This document shows positions 1-11,605 of a stretch of 64,000 nucleotides of DNA, piece after piece. Position numbers and translations under genes: made by a program. The notes under the pieces were generated by a model, which saw only the letters and a list, made by a program, of their open reading frames with translations, was not told the DNA's origin and ran no database searches. The stretch spans positions 25,991,554-26,055,553 of the forward strand of contig NC_092562.1 in NCBI RefSeq assembly GCF_037975245.1, given 5' to 3'. How positions within the stretch are numbered: the first letter of the stretch is position 1; every line of letters begins with the position of its first letter. This DNA is from Apostichopus japonicus (lineage: Eukaryota; Echinodermata; Holothuroidea; Aspidochirotida; Stichopodidae).

Positions 1-785
1 GCGAAATGTGAAGTAACATTGGTTTCACATGAAAAATAACAGTAACAAGTATTTTTCTGTCCTCTTAAAACTGATATGTTCATTCTGTAACTTTGGAATG
101 TAAAGAACGGATGCTGCAACCGATGATCACAGAATCAGTTTACGACCAGTGCTTGTTTAGGACTCCTTCAAAGTTACCCCGCCCCAGACTCCTTGAATAG
201 TTACATTTGTTAAAAATATAGACAGTTTTAGTCGAGTACCACGTCACGCTGCCGTCTATGAGTCTAAAATACACAGTTGTTGAGTATGTTGACTTTTTCC
301 TGACTGAAATCTACGCAACTTAAAAGCGGCAAAACGTTGACCAGTCGTTGTTTAAGGACACGCACGTTGACCGACTGTTAACGATTCTTCACGTTGCGAC
401 GGTCGAATTGCGTTGTGTTTCGTTCACTCGGGCAGCGCGCACAGCATAAAAAGCATAACTCAAAAGTTCCTGTTGGTGTAAAAATAACGAGAATTTGTTG
501 GTCAAATGTAGGAATACCCCGAGAGAGCGTCCGGCGTGTTGGGCATTGTAATGTTTTGATTAGTTTACATCAATGAAAAAGTAAATACTGCCCTCTGCCA
601 TATGAAAGTAAATAAACGGCAGTCATCATATACAAGAAATAGATTGGTTCACAATAAAGAATGTCAGAATGAAACCCTCGTTATCAAAACCATCGCTCAT
701 CTATTTACTCTTTTAAAACATCACAGGCATCAATACATTACTCAGAATATGAGATGCACTGGTACGGTACAAATGCCATGATATA
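1..785. other. intergenic, no gene recognised
   Basis: AT-rich sequence with no exon-like reading frame that I recognise. The 60-residue open frame at 394-576 has no family resemblance and no supporting signals. Confidence 0.5.
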
Positions 786-1149
786 GTGGCATACTCCTAT
801 AAGACTCCATATCCATCTGCCCGATTGTTCTCCCTCAGGAAAAGTGAGAAAAAGCAGCACGAGAACATCTTTTTTGACCTGTTATCAACAATGATCTATT
901 TTTGTTGCTTTCATGTTGAAGAACATGAATAGAAGTACACCGTGCAAAAATTAGGTCAATTGAGGCAACATAAAATATCTTTAGGCTTCCCAGGAGCAGC
1001 GTACGAAAATTGTTTACTACTGAGTGAAGAGGTTGCTTACTAGTGGCGAAAACTTCCGACTATGATAGCAAAAAAAAAAATCTGCACCGTCATGGTACAA
1101 AAAATTGATAGTGTTATGTCATATGTGCTTTTAACGGGCGTTTGCTACC
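786..1149. mobile_element. MITE-like repeat, copy 1 (GGTRGCATAC ends)
   Basis: The left end reads GTGGCATACTCC and the right end reads GGGCGTTTGCTACC, which are imperfect inverted repeats. The interior matches 4437-4901 over most of its length, for example the shared segment around AGCAGCACGAGAA and the segment TTCCCAGGAGCAGCGTACGA. No protein is encoded. Short inverted ends, two copies in 4 kb and lack of coding capacity suggest a non-autonomous DNA transposon. I found no clear target-site duplication. Confidence 0.55.
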
Positions 1150-1850
1150 TTACTCGAAAATTTCAAATTTATCATTTTAAGTCCTTGTAGTCCCAATTTT
1201 GGACCAAAGTAGCTGATATGGTGTGTAAAAATGGTTTTCAAGAAAACGACTTAACATTTCACGCTTGAGTGATTTTTAAGCATAAATTAGTATTCAAGCC
1301 TAAAAGCACCACAAAGAGCATGTGTGGTTCTATACATGAGACTAGAACAGCCTTCTGAGTATGTCTGATCAGTTTTTCCTTCCCAATAAACTATTGGTCA
1401 TTAAGCCTTGACCTACTTAAAGCTTCTGTACTTTGATTCTGCCTCCAACCTGCTAAGAAGGTGCCAAATGCACGAAATTCAAAATCATTCTGAATCAGAC
1501 CTAAATTAATTTCTGCAGTGTGTGTGTGACGTGACGACTAAGTTCAGTGAAATTTGACATCTTTTTGCACCTAAAGTACATGGTAATCATATTTCATGTT
1601 ATTTTTGCTAAAGTTGGAAGTGAATGATGTTTAACTTTAAGGACAAAACCTCAGTTCAATGCATGACATAGCCATCATGTTGTTAGCTTAGGCGTAGGTC
1701 TCAGGTTCACAATGGCGCTACGTTAGTATCCTAGACCAAGTATAAACCAGCTGTAGCACAACGTTGTATGATATCTGTATCCTAACTGGTGTGGCTTATG
1801 AGTGTTAATTGCACAGAGAATGTTTTGACTCTTATTTAGCAAATAATCCA
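1150..1850. other. intergenic, no gene recognised
   Basis: AT-rich DNA without recognisable exons, RNA genes or clear repeats. Confidence 0.45.
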
Positions 1851-2300
1851 CAAAGGTGTGCCATTTCCTGCTCCTGCATATGTGCATCAAGGTTTTTTTG
1901 TTTAGCCTTCTCACTGTCATTTATTTTCTGTTGTTTTGCCAATTTTCAGAGAAAGTTGATGTGCTAAGCAGGGGTGGCGATCTGTTTCAAATATTGGGGG
2001 GGGGGGGACATTTGCTTGGATGCTGGCGAATTACTATCAAAGCGGAGCGCCACCATTGGTTGGCGCGCAGCGTACAAAGGTGTGCCATTTCCTGCTCCTG
2101 CATATGTGCATCAAGGTTTTTTTGTTTAGCCTTCTCACTGTCATTTATTTTCTGTTGTTTTGCCAATTTTCAGAGAAAGTTGATGTGCTAAGCAGGGGTG
2201 GCGATCTTTTTCAAATATTGGGGGGGGGGGGGACATTTGCTTGGATGCTGGCGAATTACTATCAAAGCGGAGCGCCACCATTGGTTGGCGCGCAGCGTAC
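1851..2300. repeat. tandem duplication, two 224-bp units
   Basis: Unit 1 (1851-2074) and unit 2 (2075-about 2300) are nearly identical, each running from CAAAGGTGTGCCATTTCC to GGTTGGCGCGCAGCGTA. Each holds a run of 12-13 G and the near-palindrome GCGCCACCATTGGTTGGCGC. Open frames on both strands across the array are a by-product of the duplication. Related sequence recurs once more at about 3110-3290, so the unit is part of a dispersed repeat. Confidence 0.8.
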
Positions 2301-3109
2301 AAGAAAATTTCTGGTTTTGATAGCCCCCCAGATCACCGGAAATTGCACTTCTCGGGCTTGAAAATGACCAACCAGATGTACACTTTTGCCTGAGAACCAA
2401 GTTTTTCCCCCCAATTTTTTTTTCATTCATAACCTTTTTTCAAGATTGTCACCAGTTACACATCATGTACGACCTCATTGCATCTCCTGTGGATCATTGC
2501 TTTTGTAGGTAATTCTACGTAACGCCCCACAATACCTGTCAGCCCCACTTTTCAAGGTTTTAAGCCCATTATTTGTTCAGAATTTGAATAATAAATTCAC
2601 TTCAAAACATACCCATAATGTTGCACAAAATTTCATCTATGGACAACCAATATAGAACCCCCCCCCCTCAACCCCTAACAGACCGGTCAAAATTGCACGA
2701 GTAGAGGGAAGTATGATGAAAAATGTTGGTCAAGGAATTTTTGAAAATTCAGACACAGTTAAATTATTGGTGTACAAATATTCAAACCTCTTATAACGGC
2801 TACTATGAAACTTCGATATCATAGAAAATACCAAAAAAATTTGCTCGAGGGGGAGGGCGGTCTCCACCCTTCACCCTCCCCCTCGCTTGGCTACGCACCT
2901 GCGGTTAGAAATATTGTAGGAAACAGGCCAAATGGAAACCCAGTGCACCCATATCGATGTGGATCATATATATGATTGTACGTACTTACACTCATACACA
3001 AGATGCAAACCAAATTTCATTACGGATGCGTACCGTCTAGCTATTCATTTCGAGAAAAAAGTAAAAACTACGGTACTTTCGGTCATATATAGTAACAAAT
3101 TGTGACACC

Positions 3110-3440
3110 TTTAGATAGGGGCCTTGCAAGGAATTTGCCAAGGGAGGGGCAAAGCTTGTACACAGACTTTCTAAGCGTAGCGCCACCATAAGTTGGCGCG
3201 AGGCGCAAAAGAAAATTTTGGCCGAAAATGCCTCCCAGATCGCTGGAAATGGCACTTCCCAGGCCTTGCAAGTTGCATCTAATCATTTTCTATTTTGAAA
3301 TTACTATCATAGAAACATACAAAACATATGCTTAAAAAAATTTATGCCACCAAATATTGGGGGGGATATTAGATACTATATCCCCCACCTAAAATATTGT
3401 CCCCCCCGCCCCCCCCCCCCCATGATCGCCGCCCATGGTG
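3110..3440. repeat. dispersed repeat related to 2030-2380, with poly-C tract
   Basis: Shares the motif GCGCCACCAT..GTTGGCGCG, followed by GAAAATTT and a segment with CCCAGATC and GGAAAT, in the same order as at 2260-2350. It ends in C-rich and G-rich homopolymer runs near 3360-3420. No coding potential is evident. Confidence 0.5.
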
Positions 3441-4436
3441 CTAAGTCATCATCATTCACAGCTATATGCTTTGATTGGGTGTGGTATCAATAGACTTCAA
3501 CTAGTTAGATGAGGTAACAGCACATCCTCAACAACTTTGACAGCAAAAGAGATGTAATGATGCTCCCATGGGAGATCAACTGTAGTAACTACAGGAACCA
3601 GTGCTTGCCAACAATGAAGAATAGGGTAATTTGTCGTTGTTGTTCTTTTCCGAGCAACAAATTTAAATGTTTCATCATGTAATATGCCCCTCTATCCACC
3701 TCTCTTCCTCTATAACTGTCTACAACCTGTGTCAACCTTTAACTGGACATGTTATTGAGGTTAACAGTGTATCTAGATAGCATTTCAGTAAGCTTTCTTT
3801 TAGACTACTGTACATACTGTTACAATGAGGCTGTGGTTTACAAACCCCGATGATCCAGCGTTTGGCAAAGAACACCTTCAATTCTCTTCTTTTATTGTTA
3901 GTAACTCAACAGTTGCACTAGAGTGACATGAAATATCAGTTCAACATGTTCCAAACAGTTCAGGAATACATTGGGGTATGTCCTGTAGGTCAGTTTGGGA
4001 GGAATCAGCTGAGCTAAACAAAAGTAGTTTTCATCACTTTTTAGAGCCAGTTACGAAAAAGCCCCCCACCCCCCTCCGTTGACCCTTTTCTGGATGATGT
4101 TGCTGCAGGTAGGGCAAGTCAGACCAAGTAGACTGTGATCAGGGATACCAATAAAACCTGCAAGAAACATAAATGCACCCAAATTGGTCCAGCTTATCAA
4201 AATTGGTGACTGGAAATGTTGTTGCAGACGTAGACCTGGTTACTGCTTACACAGTATTTCTCATATGTGTATTAACACACTGCACCGTAAATACTGAAAT
4301 CGATGATAATGCATCTTTACGGACCCAAAATGATAATTGCATAACATTCTGTAGTGGTTTATAATGTGACTTCTACAAAATTGTGACGTCTACAAAGTAA
4401 CATTTTGGAATTAAAAAAAATCCATTCATCATTTAA
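3441..4436. other. intergenic, no gene recognised
   Basis: No exon, RNA gene or repeat family could be recognised here. Confidence 0.4.
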
Positions 4437-4901
4437 GGTGGCATACTCCTTTTAGAGTCTGTATCCATCAGCCTGATTGTTCTCCTTCGGGAAAAGTGCC
4501 AAAAAGCAGCACGAGAAAATATGTTTTGACCTGATATCAAACATGATCTAGTTTTGTTGTGGCTTGCCTGTTGAAGAACATGAATGGAAGTACATGTGGT
4601 GAATAATATGGATTAATTGAGGAAATTTTAGACCCCTTTAGGCTTCCCAGGAGCAGCGTACGAAAATTGTATACTACTAAGTGAAGAGGTTGTTTACAAG
4701 TGGCGAAAACTTCCGGCTCTGATAGCAAAAATTCTGCGCCGTCATGGTACAAAAATTGATAATGTCATGAAAGGCCAACTCGTCAGCTATCCGGTGATGG
4801 TAGCGTTTAGCAAGTGAGAACTTCTCTCTAGACTTAGAGACCACATTGCTTTTGTGATTTAGTGTGTAATTCGATGGGGCTATTACTGGGCGTATGCTAC
4901 C
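4437..4901. mobile_element. MITE-like repeat, copy 2 (GGTRGCATAC ends)
   Basis: Left end GGTGGCATACTCC; the right end read on the other strand is GGTAGCATACGCCC, so most terminal bases are inverted-repeat matches. The interior aligns with 786-1149. This copy is about 100 bp longer, with the extra sequence near 4770-4870. Non-coding; probably a non-autonomous DNA transposon. Confidence 0.6.
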
Positions 4902-5796
4902 ATATGTCAGGCCAGTTGCTATCATTTGGCGTGTATAGTTTGTAATTTAACAGCCTCTATCAATGCTCTACAGCGGGCTTGAAAGCTGACAAAAAAGAGT
5001 GTTAGTCAATATAGCAAGTAATGGCGGTACATGAGCTATATGAAAAAAAGGAACAAGTGTGAAATAATCATCAGATGACATATTAATAAAAAAGAAAAAT
5101 AGATTAAAATTGAATATTAAGCAACATTTATTTCACTAATGACACCTTTTACAAAACGAGAAAATACTAAAATATTTGAGACCAGAGGAGTATTATTCGC
5201 TACTAACATTGTCTTGTTATTATTTCGAATAGTTTGGGATATGTAATGACATCGTCATGTTGTTAGTTGATCGTCTAGCCGTCAGCTTCATGAACATTTT
5301 CGGACAGATCCTTTACACATTGAAACATTAATGATTACACCCTTGTATTAAAGCGAAAGAAGTTGTCTCAAGACCAAAAGCCACTACGAAAAACTACCGA
5401 TTACTGCTTTGCCTTGTAATTTTGTCTTAATATTGAATAGCCGCATAAACCGTTTTTACTAGTTGACCCCTCAATTTAATGGAATGATATTCAGATATTA
5501 GATCAAAGTGGATTATGGACAGATTGACCGATCGGATTATTTGTCGATAATTATTACAATAAGCTATCGGTTCAATTTTTTTCTTACATAAAACAGAGAA
5601 ACTACTACGTTATAACGAAGCACCAATACCTGAAAACAGTCGAACATAACATTAATGCAGCTTTGCAAAAGTTTGAAAACATTACAAGTTGTCATTTTTT
5701 TTGTTTTTAATGCTATTGTTATTACCTTAGTCTGAATATAAAATTCATACATTGTGATATGGTGGTTTAAATTTTTTTAATATTCTTTGTTAGGCT
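4902..5796. other. intergenic, downstream of the NAT gene
   Basis: AT-rich DNA with no recognised feature, lying beyond the predicted polyadenylation signal of the NAT gene. Confidence 0.4.
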
Positions 5797-5802
5797 TTAT
5801 TT
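5797..5802 (-). terminator. candidate poly(A) signal AATAAA of the NAT gene
   Basis: The plus strand reads TTTATT, giving AATAAA on the minus strand about 180 nt past the NAT stop codon, a plausible 3' UTR length. The assignment rests on position and hexamer only. Confidence 0.45.
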
Positions 5803-5980
5803 CTTGTTACTCCAGAGGTTTACGTTACATCCTATACTAAGTAGCAAGAGAACAAGTAATTGGCTTAGTTATAACAACGCATGTGTCATAAGTATGCCAC
5901 CAGTTCTGTCAAATTGCAAATCCGTTTTGGATGTCGATACAAATGAATACACCACTAATGCCATGTATGGCTAGTGCTGT

Positions 5981-6871
5981 TCATGAATGTAATGTTAACA
6001 ATGTGTTTGACACACATTGTTTGATTATTTCAATTGGAAATTGGGGAAATTCTTCGTGAAGCATTGTGGCGATTTCTTCCTTTGTTTCCACTCTCTTACT
6101 CAGTAGTTTTTGCTGTGGTTCTTCGCTCCATTTCACGATGTTATCTTTCACGCTGAAGAAGCAGTTCCCGTTGTAATGCGAAATGCGTAGAATACTATTG
6201 AATTGGTTCGATGGATCCGCAAAATCACGTTCGGTAGTCTCGAAGAAATACGAAACGGTTACCAAGTTGGTAACCTCCATCTCTGCAAACCTGAACCAAT
6301 CGTTTTCATCGCTCCGTGATTGGTGCAACCATTCCACAATGCCGTCTGCTCTCCGAACGTACTTGTACTTTAAAAACGAAAAGGAGTATATTTCGGATTC
6401 CCTCTCAAAGTTTAACGGTATGGCTGTGAACGTCGGATACACACAGCCAACATCTACTACATGTTTGCTGCCCTGAGATGCCAAGTCATGCACGATGATT
6501 CCAACATGTTCTTGACCCAAAACGGTTATTGGGAAAAAGTCCGTTTTATAGCCAAGCGCATCAAGTAAACACTTGAAAAAGGTCTGGATGGTTTTGCACG
6601 TGCCGCCATACTTCTTAAACATGTGTTCTTTGATGAGAGAGAAGGATGGTCTGTGTCTATCCTTCGAGGGAATGCTACATCTATAGACCGATTGAAAGGG
6701 TATTGTTTGGTGCATAGTATAAATGAGTTTGTCTAAGAAAGCCAGTTTGTCATCGAGTAGGTTTTGCGAGAAGTCTGTCATGGATAAAACATTTTCAATG
6801 AATGTACGAGCCTCTTTTTCGGTGAGATGATACGCAGCAGCTTCTTGTTGGTAACCTTTGACGTCGGACAT
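5981..6871 (-). CDS. arylamine N-acetyltransferase-like protein
   Basis: A 296-residue frame that I recognise as a homologue of arylamine N-acetyltransferases, cytosolic enzymes that move acetyl from acetyl-CoA to arylamines and hydrazines through a cysteine intermediate. The catalytic triad is in place: Cys92 in YGGTCKT (family motif RGGxC), His122 in GQEHVGIIV and Asp140 in HVVDVG. Length is close to the human enzymes (about 290 residues). The C-terminal part also follows the family, with TTERDFADPSNQFNS aligning to the region before the last strands. The Arg usually before the GG is Tyr88 here, so substrate range or activity may differ. The coding region is one exon, as in vertebrate NATs. 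A possible splice acceptor (CTCAG) lies just before the ATG, so a non-coding upstream exon is likely. The frame is intact and the enzyme looks functional; the substrate is unknown. Confidence 0.88.
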   Translation of the reverse strand: MSDVKGYQQEAAAYHLTEKEARTFIENVLSMTDFSQNLLDDKLAFLDKLIYTMHQTIPFQSVYRCSIPSKDRHRPSFSLIKEHMFKKYGGTCKTIQTFFKCLLDALGYKTDFFPITVLGQEHVGIIVHDLASQGSKHVVDVGCVYPTFTAIPLNFERESEIYSFSFLKYKYVRRADGIVEWLHQSRSDENDWFRFAEMEVTNLVTVSYFFETTERDFADPSNQFNSILRISHYNGNCFFSVKDNIVKWSEEPQQKLLSKRVETKEEIATMLHEEFPQFPIEIIKQCVSNTLLTLHS

Positions 6872-8340
6872 TTTCTGAGGCCTATTAGGTAAGGGAACGA
6901 TTTGAAAAGAAATAAAGGGCTGATGACGTGCTTACACAGTCAAGTTTAGTTCGTTCTTGTTGTCCACTACTTTTACATCTGAACTCCTGTCATGCAATGT
7001 CTTCAAAGTCAAACTCTGCGTAAGCGTTTGGCAAACGTGAATTCGACCCATCAGAGTTTCGCAGAACATTGGTTACCCATTGAATTCTATCATTTTTATT
7101 ATGTTACACTTGTATAGTGTCAGCCATAAGACAGTTTGGCAGTATCAAAGTCCAAAGTAGCTTTCTGTTATCGAACGGAAAGTTGAGATTTGTGAAAAGT
7201 ATCTCTAACGAGATGTCATCTACCGTAAGCATTTATCGACAAGCGTTAGTTAAGAAATTACATATTGGAGAAACATTATGTTTGACTACTGCTTGATCTA
7301 ACTGATATTTCTGTTTTGATGTTTGCGGATGGTTTTGTCCGTCATTTGAATTGGTATCATTATTTTGTTGAAACTTGACAGTTTCAATGGAAAGAACATA
7401 AAGGGAACCCCCATCACTTATTGGAACTATAGATTATTTGAAAGATTAGTTGAATTAACAAAGATGTGTATTTCAAAGAAATATTTTGGAAGGTAAGTTG
7501 GTAAAGTATTGGCTGCTTTGGTATAAATATCTGGATATTTCAATAAGCTTATTTTGACTTGAATCGACTTTTCCTCGATATCTTTTATTGTTTTTCTCTG
7601 TCTACATGTACAAGTATGTCTTTTGATGGTCCATTGTATGAATTATCCACGAGCAGTACGGAGCAAATGAAGGAATAAAGAAACATCATTTGAATGTGGC
7701 GTGTTCCTTAACTATCAGCGTCACTAAAATACCATCATCATCAGATGCTTAACAAGAACGTTAGTCTAATTTATTTCCTGGTAGCTTCAGACGGTAACTT
7801 AAGGCACATGCTCAGTGATGCATAGCAACATCCATGATCTCTGAATGCAAATTTGCAAATATGGAAATGTTAATTATCGGATCGGAGTTCTTAGAAACAA
7901 TTTTTTTAACATTTACTCTAATGTATACTTAGTATTCCCAATCATGGTAGACAAAGAACGAAAAGTGGATGCAAGACTAATTACATTAGACTAATTAAAT
8001 ACCGCAATGTGTATCGACAAATGTAACTCCACATTGCATGGGAATCAACATGAAAGTTACGTGAAGATTATTTCCTCCTTCTTTGTTTCACCAATAATTA
8101 ACCCATTTCCGAAATCAGGTAATAAGGCAACATGTAACATAACATGCGTGATGGTTTGGTATTACTATTGTTGTTCCTATAATGCAGTCAAATTAAGCAA
8201 TGTTTGGACTGGCCTCTAATTCATCATGAAATTACATGCCAGTGTTTCTGTCTTACACTATTCAGGATACCTGCAGATACCTAATATGTTACTTTAACTT
8301 GAAGTCTCATGAAAACAGAACAAATAAGGTATTTACAAAT
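6872..8340. other. intergenic, upstream side of the NAT gene
   Basis: The NAT promoter and any 5' non-coding exon should lie in this interval, but I could not identify a TATA box or initiator with confidence. No other gene is recognised. Confidence 0.4.
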
Positions 8341-8346
8341 ATAAGC

Positions 8347-8371
8347 CTATATATATATATATATATATATG
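8347..8371. repeat. (TA)n microsatellite
   Basis: An uninterrupted alternating TA run of about 25 bp. Confidence 0.85.
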
Positions 8372-8465
8372 CATAGCCCAATTAGTTACATACTAACCAA
8401 TTTTCAAGTTTACTGCATGATTTCGTTATAACCCAGAACTATTGATATGATATTGACAACTATAA

Positions 8466-8815
8466 TCTTTATACAATACCACCATCGGAAATTTAAGCCT
8501 ACAAAACCTTGCAACCAAAACATGGAATCTACTAACGAACGATTTAAAGAGTAAAATGTCAGTCACATCCTTTAAGAAGTGGTTATGTAAGGAAATAATA
8601 ACTAGTTACTGACTACTACCAAATTATACTTGTATATAACCACTACATATGTAATGAACATTTAATTTGTATTTATATTAATGTATATGTTTTATGTATA
8701 TATATTCTTTTCTATTTTTTCTGCACGGAGTCTACCACACTGTTAAACTTTTAAGCTTTATGGGAGAATTCCCTCCACTTTGAACTTTTGTGGAAAATTA
8801 AATAAATAAATAAAT
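8466..8815 (+). mobile_element. 5'-truncated LINE: end of reverse transcriptase ORF plus 3' tail
   Basis: From about 8466 the plus strand encodes a short peptide containing LATKTWNLLTNDLKSKM and then SVTSFKKWL, stopping near 8610. This follows the pattern at the C-terminus of many non-LTR retrotransposon polymerases, where a WNxLP-type motif is followed by SFKxxL. An in-frame stop at 8463 and the lack of upstream polymerase sequence show 5' truncation. The sequence then runs through an AT-rich 3' UTR to an (AAAT)n tail at about 8800-8815, the usual end of such elements. The clade cannot be fixed from this fragment. Confidence 0.6.
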
Positions 8816-9862
8816 GTTACAAGGGTTTTCACGGCCTAAATAAGCAGACACGCGACTATTAAGTGACTTTATTACTGAAATTTTATTTTAGTGTGTAGGT
8901 CAATTCTGTTTTGCTAGTTCAATATAGGTGTTTTCCAATTAAAGTTAAATATGAACTCAGCAGTATATAGTGAAATTAATATTCCACTTGTCGAAATGAT
9001 GAAGGGCGTAAGTTAAAAGAAAATTCCGTTTCCAAATGTTTTTTTTTTTAAGATTGTATTGATTAACTCATTAACTCGTAGTTCTACAACATTTCCAAAC
9101 GTCTGCATAACATAATACCAGTCAGCTGTTGTTCATTCTTAATACCGCTTTTTATGAACAATTTTAAGGCAGAAAAAGCGAGATAAAGGTGAGAATTAGG
9201 TCTGAAACTTGCCAAATAGGGGAATATTTATATCCATGAAGACATTCCTTAACTATGCACGGAAGTAAACGATATATGCTTAAAATAAAATCTTGAACTT
9301 TTTCTTATTAAATATAAATAAAACTTAAGTATTAAGATAATTTCGATCGAATAAACCTACCCAAATATTCGAGTCCGTTTACTAAAATATCAATCATGGA
9401 ATGATACGAAATTTAAAAGTAATTGTTACCTGTTTCACTGTCGAAGTAACGTCTCTTCTCTTTCAATAGTTACTTTGTTATTGCTGTTGAACCTCTCTGC
9501 GGAACATGAACGTTTGAACGTAACAGGTAGCTCAACTATTTGTAATGTTATGATATAATCTCTTCTTGAATGGATTTTATGCCGAATATAATAACTGACG
9601 AAGAATTGGTCTTCCGATTGGGTTATGAATATTCATTGTTAAAATGCTGACTACATGATTGGACAGTTTATGGTGCTATGTCTATTCCTCGAAGTGAGAA
9701 AGGTGTAGCATGTTGAGGTCAGAAAGACTTCGTAAATCAGCGATAACCACTAACCAGCATCAAGTCAGCAAATATAATTACATAGTTCGTGAGTTGACAA
9801 GATTGGACTCCCGGTGCCTCGGGTACAGTGTACAGATAACAGATCTTTCCAAGGGGGTTGGG
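8816..9862. other. intergenic, no gene recognised
   Basis: AT-rich DNA. An 80-codon open frame beginning at 9710 overlaps the following local repeat and has no family resemblance. Confidence 0.4.
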
Positions 9863-10705
9863 GTCTGTGAAAGTAAGGCTAGGGAAACTACGGCAATTAC
9901 ACATATTTTCGAAATTCCAATAAAAATAAAAAGTCCCAATTTATTCTGTTGATTTATTTACAGTCCCTTTCGTCTCTCAATGTCAATATAATGTTATCAA
10001 TAAGTCGTAGAACTTGAACTGGAGAAAATAAAAACAATTATGATGAGACTCTTCTGGTTAAAGAACTTGTCGGGATCTCAGAAAAGTTTCCTTTGCTTAG
10101 AATTTTGACCTCTAGCTTTAGTAGTGAAGCCAAGATCTTCCCGAGAAGCTCCACCTACGTGCGTACTAAACATCTATGACCAAAATTAGTTTAAATAACA
10201 GGGTACATATAAGAGAGGGTGGGTATGGGGCGGGGAGATCTTTGAAAGTAAAGCAAGGAAAACCTGTAAATTACACAGGTGTTCCAAACTCCAATAAAGA
10301 TGAAAAGTCCCAATTCATATCTGTTGATTTATTCTCAGTCTTTTTCGTCTTTCAATATCAATTTAATGTTATCAATAAGTCGTAGAACTTAAACAGGATA
10401 AAATAATTTTTGTTATATCATGAGACAAACGACAAACAAGAGATATATGACCATGAGAGAGAATGATTAAACTTCAGGTCTTTGAAAGTAAGGCTATGAA
10501 AGCCTAGAAATTACACATATTTTCCAAACTCCAATAAAGATGAAAAGTCCCAATTTATTTCTGTTGATTTATTTTCAGTCTCTTGCGTCTTTCAATTTCA
10601 TGTAATGTTATCAATAAGTCGTAGAACTTAAACTGGAGAAAATGAAACCAAACATTATTATGAGACCCTTCTGATTAAAGAGCTTATCGGGAACTCGGAA
10701 TGGTT
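9863..10705. repeat. local triplication of a roughly 170-240-bp segment
   Basis: Three related copies begin near 9863, 10238 and 10479. Each starts at a TGAAAGTAA block and runs through CCAATAAA, AAAAGTCCCAATT, TGTTGATTTATT and TTATCAATAAGTCGTAGAAC. Copies 1 and 3 extend further through a matching GAGAAAAT..TTAAAGA..TCGGGA block. Spacing is uneven (about 375 and 241 bp). Non-coding. Each copy contains an AATAAA-like motif, but no gene is seen upstream that would use it. Confidence 0.75.
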
Positions 10706-11605
10706 TCCTTTGCTTAAGTTGCATAAGGTTAACTGTATTGTTACAGTTTTATGATGTAACCTACCATTGTTGATGGCAGTTGATACGACAAACAAGGAAT
10801 ATATGACAATGAGAGAGATCAATAAAACTGCATAAAACAAACCTTAGTGATATCATGTTTGATAGGTTATGATCAGGTTTCTCTTAAGCATTTGTTCTTT
10901 TACATGTTTCTGGCTGACATATGGCAGCCCATTTGATGCGGTTCTTGTTAAATGTGTTTCATTATACAATGACATTGTACAATGACAATACAACGTGTTT
11001 CATTATACAATGACAGGAAGCTCGCCCTCATACCCTGCAGTCATGGCGCTACCCTCTTGCTCGATGTTGTTTTGTATTTCATTTTGTCTAAGTTAAGTAT
11101 GTAGCCTCTATTCTTTGTCATAGGGAATGACTCAAATAACTATATAAACATATAACCGTAATAATAATAACAACGTGGATACAATCCCAACGTCAGAGGA
11201 CTGAAGCTGAGAGCATATCTTGCTTTAGTTTTCGTTCTATATTAGGTATATTTTCTTCATTACTGCAGTCTACTTTTTCACGTTATTATGGGTTTGAATC
11301 GTCTTCGATTTCAGAATCTTGATGTGAGTTGCATTAATATGATGATGTACTGTTCTCCATTTTGGATCTCTTACTGTTAAATATTCATAACATTGCAATA
11401 TAGTTAGGTGCATAAACATTGGCGGTTCATAATGAAGATATGTTACAACGTTCATCGGTGTTCTCGCAAAACCCTTACAATACGCGGTATGTATGTTTCG
11501 GACCTGCCTTAACGGCATGTGTTCTGTCATAGGCATTTTCAACAACAGACCGACACCAGAAAAGTATATGTAGTTTTAAATTTACGAAAGAGACTTTGAA
11601 AGTCG
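10706..11605. other. intergenic, no gene recognised
   Basis: Contains a short direct repeat of GTGTTTCATTATACAATGAC at about 10956 and 10993. A 91-codon open frame on the minus strand (11270-11545) has no recognisable family and no supporting signals. Confidence 0.4.

Noticed and set aside
1856-2361. Overlapping frames of 111 and 113 codons
   Set aside because: Created by the 224-bp tandem duplication and poly-G tracts; the same peptide segment appears in both in shifted frames.
6183-6476. 97-codon plus-strand frame within the NAT gene
   Set aside because: Antisense to a clear NAT homologue with a complete catalytic triad.
11270-11545. 91-codon minus-strand frame
   Set aside because: No recognisable family, no splice or promoter support, and a length expected by chance.
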